A stretch of DNA of 5,927 nucleotides from Chloroflexota bacterium (GCA_017743275.1 JAGHZG010000120.1:1-5927), one strand, 5' to 3'. Counted from the first letter of the stretch, positions 1-5,598 are shown. The notes: generated from the letters alone by a model not told the origin. Numbers and translations: made by a program.

Positions 1-264
1 CCCGATGATGTTGCGGATGGGGGTGTCCCGGTAGGTGAACTCCTGGGTCTCCACGGCCCAATCCCACACTTCCAGGTGGGCGATGATGGCGTCTCCGGCC
101 GCACGGATGGCGGGGGAGCCCGTGGGCCGGGGCCCCAGGGCACACTGCTCCAGGACGTGGGCGTAGGCCTGCTCGCCGCTGAAGGTGCGCAGGGGCGCCG
201 TGCCACAGGCCGTCAGCAGGAGCAGAGCAATGTACACCCAAAACTTCACGCTTTCACGCTTCAC
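1..264 (-). CDS. M28-like peptidase / glutaminyl-cyclase-like lipoprotein, N-terminal part (runs off the window)
   Basis: Only the first 88 codons are present; the gene continues past base 1. The protein begins with a short basic stretch (MKRESVK), then a hydrophobic run (FWVYIALLLL) ending in the lipobox LTAC. Cys20 would be the lipidated residue, so the mature protein should sit outside the cytoplasmic membrane. The following part (FSGEQAYAHVLEQ, LGPRPTGS, then VETQEFTYRDTPIRNII) resembles the N-terminus of M28 zinc peptidases and glutaminyl-peptide cyclotransferases. The metal-binding residues lie beyond the window, so peptidase and cyclase cannot be told apart. GTG 264 is chosen over in-frame GTG 249 because it gives a basic n-region and a signal of usual length; a TAA at 268-270 blocks any earlier start. 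No clear Shine-Dalgarno is visible. It lies 36 bp after the M29 gene and may be co-transcribed with it. Family recognition is by eye. Confidence 0.68.
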   Translation of the reverse strand, partial: MKRESVKFWVYIALLLLTACGTAPLRTFSGEQAYAHVLEQCALGPRPTGSPAIRAAGDAIIAHLEVWDWAVETQEFTYRDTPIRNIIG

Positions 265-300
265 GTTTTACGTTTCACGTTTTACGTTTCACGCTTCACG
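244..300. repeat. Tandem heptamer repeat, YTTYACG type
   Basis: Read on the plus strand this is eight units ending in ACG: CTTCACG, CTTTCACG (one 8-mer), CTTCACG, TTTTACG, TTTCACG, TTTTACG, TTTCACG, CTTCACG. It fills the gap between the M29 stop codon at 301 and the lipoprotein gene. The last units run into the coding sequence and supply the putative start codons and first residues of that gene. Seen directly; function unknown. Confidence 0.9.
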
Positions 301-1404
301 CTACAGGACGAATTCCCCATTCCGGTAGAACAGTTCCCCGTCTACCCAAACCTCGCCGCCGTCCCGCATGTCGCAGATCAAGTCCCAGTGGATGGCGGAT
401 TCGTTCCGGCTGCCGGTCTCCGGGTACCCGGCGCCCAGGGCCAGGTGGAAGGAGCCGCCGATTTTCTCGTCAAAGAGGATGTTCTTGGTAAACCGCTGGA
501 TGCCGGAGTTGGTGCCGAAGGCGAACTCGCCCAGGTAGCGGGCGCCGGGGTCAGCATCCAGCATCTGGAGGAGGTACTCCTCGTTTTTGCGGGCCGTCGC
601 CCGCACGACCCGACCGTCCTCAAACCAGAGTTCCACCCCGTCCACTTCCCGCCCGCCGGTGATGGCCGGGTAGGTGAAGCGGACCCAGCCCCGGGCGCTA
701 TCCTCCACCGGGCCGGTGAAGATTTCGCCGTCGGGCATGTTGTGGCGGCCGTCGCAGTTGATGAAGACGCGGCCCTCAACGGAGAGGGTCAGATCGGCGT
801 TGGGGCCGGCGATGCGGACCTCCCGTTTTCCCTTCAGCCACTCCACCAGTTGCTGCTGGCGCTGGTGGACCTCCTGCCAGCGGGCGACGGAGTCGTCCCC
901 GTTGCAGAAGCACGCGCCGTAGACGAAGTCCTCGTAGTCCCGCAAACTCATATCCGCCTCCTGGGCGTAGGCGGCGGTGGGGTACAGGGTGGCGACCCAT
1001 TTCAGTGCTCCGGTGGCGCCCCGCTGCAGGTAGGTCTTGAGGATGGGGGCTAATGCCTGGCTGCGGCGCCGCTGGCGGGACGGGTCTATGCCGCTCAATT
1101 CGCGGGTGTTGCGGTCGGAGCGGACGCTGATAATGGCATCAAACCGCTCCACAACCAGTTGGTTGAGGGGAGAGACGAAATCCAGTTGGGCGTCGGAGGC
1201 CAGACGGAAGAAGGACTCCTCGGCGCCGGGGAGACCCACCAGCAGGTGGGGATGGCCGCCGGCCCGGAGGACCTCTTCGTAGACGGCCAGGAGCAGAGGG
1301 GCCGCTTCGGGCGTCCCCTGGATGGCGACCAGGTCGCCGGGCTGAATGGATGTGGAGTACCGGACCAATACAGCGGCAAGTCGTTCTGCACGCGGATCGG
1401 CCAT
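301..1404 (-). CDS. M29 family metallo-aminopeptidase (aminopeptidase T/S-like), 367 aa
   Basis: This is a predicted cytoplasmic exopeptidase removing N-terminal residues from peptides with a two-metal centre. Numbering from MADPRAERL, the expected M29 ligands are all visible: Glu227 in NMPDGEIFTGP, Glu293 in YLGEFAFG, His320 in SFHLALG, and His339 and Asp341 in AIHWDLICD, with the catalytic-type Tyr327 in LGAGYPETG. The N-terminal half holds the family's substrate-shaping domain (VRYSTSIQPGDLVAI near residue 20). Length is slightly under the roughly 400 residues usual for the family. The open frame extends to GTG 1428, but AAGGAG at 1411-1416 lies 6 nt before ATG 1404 and 3 nt before ATG 1407, so ATG 1404 is preferred. 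No signal peptide is seen. It has its own putative promoter and is followed closely by the M28-like lipoprotein gene. Function is family-level; substrate preference is unknown. Confidence 0.88.
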   Translation of the reverse strand: MADPRAERLAAVLVRYSTSIQPGDLVAIQGTPEAAPLLLAVYEEVLRAGGHPHLLVGLPGAEESFFRLASDAQLDFVSPLNQLVVERFDAIISVRSDRNTRELSGIDPSRQRRRSQALAPILKTYLQRGATGALKWVATLYPTAAYAQEADMSLRDYEDFVYGACFCNGDDSVARWQEVHQRQQQLVEWLKGKREVRIAGPNADLTLSVEGRVFINCDGRHNMPDGEIFTGPVEDSARGWVRFTYPAITGGREVDGVELWFEDGRVVRATARKNEEYLLQMLDADPGARYLGEFAFGTNSGIQRFTKNILFDEKIGGSFHLALGAGYPETGSRNESAIHWDLICDMRDGGEVWVDGELFYRNGEFVL

Positions 1405-1410
1405 CATTGG

Positions 1411-1416
1411 CTCCTT
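1411..1416 (-). promoter_or_regulatory. Ribosome binding site of the M29 gene
   Basis: AAGGAG on the minus strand is followed by CCA and then two consecutive ATG codons. Spacing is 3 nt to the first ATG and 6 nt to the second, which favours the second (1404) and argues against the upstream GTG at 1428. Confidence 0.7.
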
Positions 1417-1438
1417 GAGAGAGATCACAGGCAGGAAG

Positions 1439-1466
1439 AGTGTAGCATAATTCCGGGGTTTGGCAA
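1439..1466 (-). promoter_or_regulatory. Putative sigma-70-type promoter for the M29 gene
   Basis: On the minus strand TTGCCA (1461-1466, five of six consensus bases) is followed after 16 bp by TACACT (1439-1444, four of six). A TGC directly before TACACT gives an extended -10. Transcription would start near 1430, leaving a leader of about 25-30 nt that contains the AAGGAG site. Prediction from sequence only. Confidence 0.55.
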
Positions 1467-1484
1467 GCGGGGGGAAATGTTATC

Positions 1485-1511
1485 CACGAAGGGCACGAAG
1501 GACACGAAGGT
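1485..1511. repeat. Three tandem 9-bp units, CACGAAGGN
   Basis: CACGAAGGG, CACGAAGGA and CACGAAGGT follow one another directly on the plus strand. They lie just upstream of the putative M29 promoter (minus-strand sense) and are followed on the plus strand by a short T-rich stretch. Seen directly; no function assigned. Confidence 0.85.
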
Positions 1512-1524
1512 TTTTTTATAATGC

Positions 1525-1560
1525 AATGTGCCAGGCACTTCCAGAAGTGCCTGGCACGTT
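1525..1560. repeat. 36-bp hairpin palindrome, second copy (after M42 copy A)
   Basis: The left arm AATGTGCCAGGCACTT (1525-1540) and the right arm AAGTGCCTGGCACGTT (1545-1560) are reverse complements with one mismatch, around a CCAG loop. Each arm is itself a small palindrome (GTGCC-N-GGCAC). The element touches the TGA stop of M42 copy A at 1560-1562. In the direction of transcription no T-run follows (the sequence after it is A-rich), so a classical intrinsic terminator is not well supported, although a transcript hairpin is expected. Confidence 0.9.
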
Positions 1561-2537
1561 CATAACAGGGCTTGCAGGAGAATACGGACGGCTCCCTCCA
1601 CGTCCTCCCCGTCCACCATCTCGCTGGGCGTATGGACGTACCGGCAGGGGATGGAGAGACAGCCGGAAGGGACGCCCGCGCGGACCAGTTGCATCGCCGC
1701 CGCGTCGGTGGTGCCCCGCTCCAGGACTTCCATCTGGTACGGCACGCCCGCCGCCTCCGCCGCCCGCACCAGCCACTCCCGCACTGCTGGGTGGGCAATC
1801 ATCCCCGCATCCTGCACTTTGACCGCCGGCCCCTTGCCCAGTTCCACCGCCATAGGCCGGCTCTCCGGCGTGTCCCCCGTCCCGGTCACGTCCACAGCAA
1901 TCGCCATGTCCGGCTCAATGCCGTAGGCGGCCGTCCGCGCCCCCGAAAGGGTCGTCTCTTCCTGCACGCTGAAGACGAAGTGGACTTCGTGGGGCGTCCG
2001 CTCCAGCCGCCGCAGCGTCTCCACCAGGACGGCGCAGCCGATGCGGTCGTCCATCGCCTTGGCGACCCACCGCCGGCCCTGGACCGCAAAGGGCCGCTCA
2101 AAGATGGCCGCATCCCCTACCCGCACAGGGCAATCGCCCCGCCCGGTGGCACCCACGTCTATGTACAGTTGCTCAAAGGTCGGGACCTTGTTGGGGTCCT
2201 CCCGCTTCTCCGACCCGATGACGCCCAGGGTGCCGTTCTCAAAGCGGACGCGCGCGCCCAGGCAGGTGAGAGGCGAGACGCCGCCGATGGGGGTGAAGCG
2301 CAGGAAGCCCTTCTCGTCCACGTAGGTGACCATCACGCCGATTTCGTCCATATGGGCCGCCAGCATGATGCGGCGCCCGCCGCCGGTCCCCCGCCGGACG
2401 GCGACCAGACTCCCCAGCGGGGTCACCCGAACCTCGTCGGCCAGTGGGGCGACGAGATCGCGCAGGACGGAGCGGATGGTCTCCTCAAAGCCCGAAGGGC
2501 CGTAGGTTTCGGTCAGTTGACGGATCAGTTCGTCCAC
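1560..2537 (-). CDS. M42 family metallo-aminopeptidase, copy A (325 aa)
   Basis: Predicted cytoplasmic aminopeptidase of the tetrahedral (TET) or FrvX-like M42 family, which trims peptides released by other proteases. Numbering from the GTG 2537 start (MDELIRQLTETYGPSGFEE), the dinuclear metal site is complete: His62 and Asp64 in AAHMDEIG, bridging Asp163 in AMDDRIG, catalytic Glu193 and ligand Glu194 in SVQEET, Asp216 in AIAVDVT, and His302 in RYVHTP. The lid and dimerisation domain lies between His62 and Asp163. The start is set by AAGGAGG five bases before GTG 2537. The longer open frame from GTG 2570 would add 11 residues translated from palindrome DNA. It follows M42 copy B by 59 bp and is bracketed by two near-identical palindromes. 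No promoter was seen in the gap before it, so expression may depend on read-through from copy B. Substrate is unknown. Confidence 0.93.
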   Translation of the reverse strand: MDELIRQLTETYGPSGFEETIRSVLRDLVAPLADEVRVTPLGSLVAVRRGTGGGRRIMLAAHMDEIGVMVTYVDEKGFLRFTPIGGVSPLTCLGARVRFENGTLGVIGSEKREDPNKVPTFEQLYIDVGATGRGDCPVRVGDAAIFERPFAVQGRRWVAKAMDDRIGCAVLVETLRRLERTPHEVHFVFSVQEETTLSGARTAAYGIEPDMAIAVDVTGTGDTPESRPMAVELGKGPAVKVQDAGMIAHPAVREWLVRAAEAAGVPYQMEVLERGTTDAAAMQLVRAGVPSGCLSIPCRYVHTPSEMVDGEDVEGAVRILLQALL

Positions 2538-2542
2538 AATGG

Positions 2543-2549
2543 CCTCCTT
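2543..2549 (-). promoter_or_regulatory. Ribosome binding site that fixes the start of M42 copy A
   Basis: A full AAGGAGG on the minus strand sits 5 nt before GTG 2537. The resulting N-terminus (DELIRQLTETYGPSGFEE) aligns by eye with that of copy B (ELLKKLSEAFGPSGHEK), supporting this start over GTG 2570. Confidence 0.85.
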
Positions 2550-2556
2550 GACGCTC

Positions 2557-2592
2557 AACGTGCCAGGCACTTTCAGAAGTGCCTGGCACGTT
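2557..2592. repeat. 36-bp perfect hairpin palindrome, first copy (between M42 copies B and A)
   Basis: The left arm AACGTGCCAGGCACTT (2557-2572) and the right arm AAGTGCCTGGCACGTT (2577-2592) are exact reverse complements around a TCAG loop. The element starts 4 bp after the stop of M42 copy B and ends just before the Shine-Dalgarno of copy A. No T-run follows the stem on the minus strand, so it is more like a repetitive extragenic palindrome than an intrinsic terminator. It could still slow polymerase or protect the mRNA end. Confidence 0.92.
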
Positions 2593-2596
2593 ACCG

Positions 2597-3628
2597 CTAT
2601 ATTCGCAGCACATCCGGGGTGAGGCGGGCCAGGCTCTCCCGCATCAGCCGGACGGTGTTCTCCAGGTCGGCGGGCGACAGCAGACTGACCGGGCTGTGGA
2701 TGTAGCGACAGGGGACGGCGACGGTGCCACAGGGGATCCCCTCGCGGGCCAGGTGGATGGCGCCGGAGTCGGTGCCGCCGATGCCCGGTTGTTTGAACTG
2801 GTAGGGGATGCCCAGCGCCTCCGCCGTCTCCACCAGCAGCCGCAACAGGCCCCGGTGGGCGATGAACGTGCGGTCCATCACCGTAATGGCCGGCCCCTTG
2901 CCCAACTCGGATGTGGGGCTCGTGTCCTTCTTTTTGGGCAGGTCATCGGCGATGGTGCCCTCCAGGGCGAAGGCGCAGTCGGGGCGGTTGGCGTAGGCGG
3001 CGACCCGAGCGCCCCGCAGCCCCACCTCCTCCTGGACGGTGAAGACGGCGTAGAGGTCGTGGGGGAGGCGGTCGCCGCGCACCAGTTCCGCCAGCACGGC
3101 ACAGCCCGCCCGGTCGTCAAAGGATTTCCCCTTGACCAGCGCTCCCACTTCCTCAAAACGGGTGGCGAAAACCATCGGGGTGCCCAGGGGGGCCAACTTC
3201 TGGGCCTCCTCTTTCCCCCTTGCCCCGATGTCCACCAGCAACTGGTCTATCTTGACGACCTTCTCGTCCTCCCCCTGCTCCAGGAGATGGACGGGTTTCA
3301 GGCCGATGACGCCGGGGATACGGTCCGGCCCCACCCAGACCTGCGCGCCGGGGAGGACCCGGTCGTCTATGCCGCCGATGGCCCGCACCCGCAGGCCGCC
3401 GGACTCGTCGTGCCCGACGACCATCAGCCCAATTTCGTCCATGTGGGCAGCCAGGAGGACCCGCAACCGGTTCGGGCCCGTCCCTTCCCGGAGGGCGTGG
3501 AGGTTGCCCAGCGCGTCCACCCACACCCGGTCGGCGTATCCCTCCAGTGCCCGGCGCAGGACCTGCCGGACCTCTTTTTCGTGGCCCGAAGGGCCGAAGG
3601 CTTCGGAGAGTTTCTTTAGAAGTTCCAC
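2597..3628 (-). CDS. M42 family metallo-aminopeptidase, copy B (343 aa)
   Basis: Predicted cytoplasmic di-metal aminopeptidase, paralogous to copies A and C. The active site is complete: His62 and Asp64 in AAHMDEIG, Asp171 in SFDDRAG, Glu200 and Glu201 in TVQEEVG, Glu223 in FALEGT, and His311 in RYIHSP. Position 223 is Glu, where the other two copies have Asp in VDVT; both residues occur in the family as a metal ligand, so this suggests a subtype rather than a loss. Residues 226-239 (ADDLPKKKDTSPT) are unlike copies A and C. The start is GTG 3628, giving MELLKKLSEAFGPSGHEKEV, the usual M42 N-terminus. Its Shine-Dalgarno is weak, and the gene overlaps the end of the toxin gene by 13 bp, so translation is probably coupled. 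The stop at 2597 is followed by the first palindrome. Confidence 0.93.
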   Translation of the reverse strand: MELLKKLSEAFGPSGHEKEVRQVLRRALEGYADRVWVDALGNLHALREGTGPNRLRVLLAAHMDEIGLMVVGHDESGGLRVRAIGGIDDRVLPGAQVWVGPDRIPGVIGLKPVHLLEQGEDEKVVKIDQLLVDIGARGKEEAQKLAPLGTPMVFATRFEEVGALVKGKSFDDRAGCAVLAELVRGDRLPHDLYAVFTVQEEVGLRGARVAAYANRPDCAFALEGTIADDLPKKKDTSPTSELGKGPAITVMDRTFIAHRGLLRLLVETAEALGIPYQFKQPGIGGTDSGAIHLAREGIPCGTVAVPCRYIHSPVSLLSPADLENTVRLMRESLARLTPDVLRI

Positions 3629-4299
3629 GGTTCGCCTGCCTGAGGTTTGCTTTGCTCAATCAAGCGGTCGGCAAGATCCGTAAAGAACTGGATGAGGGTT
3701 TCTCGCTCTACCGGTGGATGTGTCTCGGGGATCGCAGAGATATGCCGTACCTGAAGCAGGGCTCCGGCCAGATAGAAGGGAACCAAACCCGTATCCTTCT
3801 GCCGGGCCATCTCTATCAGGGTTTCAAAATCCAATCCTTCTCTAAGGATGAAATACAGGTCCACAAAATCTTTAGGCTCACTGCGGCCCAGTATGGCCGT
3901 CAACTTGTTGGCTGCGATGTTTTCCAGGCTATCCACCACGATGTTCTGACACTGCTGACGTTGACCAAATTGAGGGCCAAAGTCCCGAACCAGGTCCACC
4001 TGCAGTGTTTCGCCTTCCCGGTCCCGAAACAGGAAGCGGTGAAAGTAATCTGTGTGACGGGCCAGAGGGATTTCCCATCCCAATTCCCGCACCACAAGAG
4101 GGATCAGACGGGCCCCTTCAGCCAAAGCCAGATCGTCCAGGGTAAAGAGGTCCAGGTCCACACTCAACCGGTGATGAAGATAAAAAGCCGCCAGCGCAGT
4201 ACCTCCGGTGAGAAAAAAAGACTGTCCTGCCTTGAGGCGGAAAAAACGGTCCAGAAACGTTTTCTGAAGCGGGGTCAGCCAGGGATTATCCGCGATCAC
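3616..4299 (-). CDS. AbiEii/AbiGii-type nucleotidyltransferase toxin (227 aa)
   Basis: Predicted toxin of a type IV toxin-antitoxin or abortive-infection pair; the family is a nucleotidyltransferase fold that modifies cellular RNA in the studied members. Motifs seen: TGGTALAAFYLHHRLSVDLD (residues 31-50), with Gly32-Gly33 and the metal-binding Asp48 and Asp50; a third acidic residue, Asp102, in LQVDLVRD; and the C-terminal motif around residues 128-147 with Lys132, Lys143, Asp144 and Asp147 (NKLTAILGRSEPKDFVDLYF). All the core residues appear intact. The start is GTG 4299, preceded by GAGGTG at 4305-4310 with 5 nt spacing. It overlaps the small upstream gene by 14 bp and M42 copy B by 13 bp. 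Sampled lines within it are about 48-53 % GC against 73-77 % in the adjoining M42 genes, a sign of separate origin. An RNA-modifying role is inferred from family; the target is unknown. Confidence 0.87.
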   Translation of the reverse strand: MIADNPWLTPLQKTFLDRFFRLKAGQSFFLTGGTALAAFYLHHRLSVDLDLFTLDDLALAEGARLIPLVVRELGWEIPLARHTDYFHRFLFRDREGETLQVDLVRDFGPQFGQRQQCQNIVVDSLENIAANKLTAILGRSEPKDFVDLYFILREGLDFETLIEMARQKDTGLVPFYLAGALLQVRHISAIPETHPPVERETLIQFFTDLADRLIEQSKPQAGEPWNF

Positions 4300-4543
4300 C
4301 CAGCCACCTCTTCAGGGCATACTCCCAGAGTTCCCGGTCCCGCGGTGAGCGGAAGCGGATGTGCTCAAAGTCCTGGGCAATCTGCCGGGGCGTCAGGTAT
4401 TGCCAGATTTCCTCCCATGGAGCATATTCCAGGATACGGCCAATCAGCCAGGCCCGCTCTGTCGGAGTCCCCTCTCGGAGAATCCGCCGCACGTCTTCCT
4501 CCGAGAAATCGTAGTCCCAGAGGAACGATAAACGCTTCCCCAT
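4286..4543 (-). CDS. Small protein, probable antitoxin partner of the AbiEii-type toxin (85 aa)
   Basis: Function is not established. Features seen: a FLWDYDFSEEDVRRIL segment near the N-terminus, then RAWLIGRILEYAPWEEIWQYLTP (residues 29-51), and a C-terminal RELWEYALKRWLG helix; it is rich in Trp and charged residues and looks helical and soluble. It resembles by eye the short WD...RILEY...WL proteins (DUF6922-like) that often precede AbiEii-type genes; this match was not tested. It ends 14 bp inside the toxin gene and starts 2 bp after the stop of M42 copy C, so it should be made from the same transcript. GGAGG inside the last codons of copy C lies about 10 nt before ATG 4543. It is far shorter than the usual AbiEi winged-helix antitoxin and shows no obvious DNA-binding helix-turn-helix. 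Confidence 0.75.
   Translation of the reverse strand: MGKRLSFLWDYDFSEEDVRRILREGTPTERAWLIGRILEYAPWEEIWQYLTPRQIAQDFEHIRFRSPRDRELWEYALKRWLGDRG
4305..4310 (-). promoter_or_regulatory. Ribosome binding site of the toxin gene, inside the antitoxin gene
   Basis: GAGGTG on the minus strand lies 5 nt before GTG 4299 and within the last codons of the small upstream gene. This supports GTG 4299 as the toxin start and a coupled antitoxin-then-toxin translation order. Confidence 0.6.
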
Positions 4544-4545
4544 CC

Positions 4546-5598
4546 CTACTCATCCTCCCATCGCGGCCGGAAGTCCGCCTCCAGCCCGGCGGCCAGGAGC
4601 GCCAGCAGCCGCCCGGCCCGCTCCACATCCTTCAGCGACACCGTCTCCACCGGCTGGTGCATGTAGCGGAGCGGGATGGAGACCAGGCCCGTGGGCACCC
4701 CTTCGCGGCTCACCTGGATGGCCCAGGCGTCGGTGCCGCTGCGGCCGGGAACGGGGTCTATGTGGTACGGGATTTCGTTGGCCTCGGCGACCGCCTTCAG
4801 CCGTTCCACCACCGCCGGATGGAAGTTCGGGCCGACACCGATGGCGACCCCTTCCCCCAGCGGGAAGGTCTGATGGTTGGGCACCCCCGCCTGCCGCCCG
4901 AAGGTGACGTCCACCGCGACGGCCATATCGGGGGCGACGCCGTAGGCGGCGGTCGTGGCCCCATAGAGCCCCACCTCCTCCTGGACCGTCGCCACGGCGA
5001 CCACATCCCAGGCGTGGGACGCGCGGGCCAGGTGCTCCAGGGCCAGGGTCACCACCGCCACGGAGACCCGGTTATCCAGCGCCTTGCCCGCCAGCAGGCC
5101 GTTTTTCAGTTCTACAGCCTCCCGCCGGAACGAGATGGGGTCGCCCACCCGGACGAATGCCTTCACCTCCTCCTCCGGCAGTCCCACGTCCACGAACAGT
5201 TCCTCCCAGGGGAGGGTTTTATCCCGCCGGTCGGGGGGGACGACATGCGGCGGGCGCATGCCCACGACGCCGGGGAGGTCCTGCCGCCCGTGGACGACCA
5301 CCTCCGTCCCCGGCAGGATGCGCCGGTCGGCCCCGCCGACACGGGCGATGCGCAGGAACCCCTTCTCTATGCCCGTCACCCGCAAGCCAATCTCGTCCAT
5401 ATGGGCGGCGAACATCAGCGTAGGGCGGGGCTCCGGCCCCCGGCCGCGTCGGCGGCCCATCAAACTCCCCAGACTATCGGTCTGGAGTTCATCCACCAGC
5501 GGGGCCCAGAGATCGCGCACCAGGGCCCGCACGGGCTCTTCATGACCCGCCAGGCCCGGAGTTTCAGAAAGTTGTTTCAGCAGACGAAGTGTCTCCAT
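4546..5598 (-). CDS. M42 family metallo-aminopeptidase, copy C (350 aa)
   Basis: Predicted cytoplasmic aminopeptidase, first of the three M42 genes in transcription order. Numbering from ATG 5598 (METLRLLKQLSETPGLAGHEE), the site is complete: His66 and Asp68 in AAHMDEIG, Asp175 in ALDNRVS, Glu207 and Glu208 in TVQEEVG, Asp230 in AVAVDVT, and His314 in RYMHQP. It has PGLAGHE where copies A and B have GPSG, and a longer loop near residues 110-132 (RPPHVVPPDRRDKTLPWEE). The open frame extends to GTG 5679, but those 27 residues include LLSVVRG twice, which is the translation of the heptamer repeat, so they are rejected. The Shine-Dalgarno for ATG 5598 is weak: AGGAG lies about 14 nt upstream. No convincing promoter was found in the repeat-filled gap before it. 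The small antitoxin-like gene starts 2 bp after its TAG stop, implying one operon. Confidence 0.93.
   Translation of the reverse strand: METLRLLKQLSETPGLAGHEEPVRALVRDLWAPLVDELQTDSLGSLMGRRRGRGPEPRPTLMFAAHMDEIGLRVTGIEKGFLRIARVGGADRRILPGTEVVVHGRQDLPGVVGMRPPHVVPPDRRDKTLPWEELFVDVGLPEEEVKAFVRVGDPISFRREAVELKNGLLAGKALDNRVSVAVVTLALEHLARASHAWDVVAVATVQEEVGLYGATTAAYGVAPDMAVAVDVTFGRQAGVPNHQTFPLGEGVAIGVGPNFHPAVVERLKAVAEANEIPYHIDPVPGRSGTDAWAIQVSREGVPTGLVSIPLRYMHQPVETVSLKDVERAGRLLALLAAGLEADFRPRWEDE

Noticed and set aside
76..1053. 325-residue plus-strand open frame
   Set aside because: It runs through the heptamer repeat and is antisense to the M29 and lipoprotein genes, both of which have clear motifs.
1139..1798. 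219-residue minus-strand open frame bridging M42 copy A and the M29 gene
   Set aside because: Out of frame with both genes, crosses the hairpin and the promoter, and has Arg/Ser/Pro-rich shadow composition.
2557..2592. Rho-independent terminator
   Set aside because: The stem is strong but no run of T follows on the minus strand, and the next ribosome binding site follows at once. It is kept as a palindromic repeat only.
1572..2705. 377-residue plus-strand open frame across M42 copy A and the palindrome
   Set aside because: Antisense shadow of a gene with a complete M42 active site; His- and Arg-rich translation with no domain seen.
2579..3619. 346-residue plus-strand open frame
   Set aside because: Exact antisense shadow of M42 copy B; no motif of its own.
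3616..4299. Toxin gene as a decayed pseudogene
   Set aside because: The reading frame is intact over 227 residues and all the expected nucleotidyltransferase motif residues are present.
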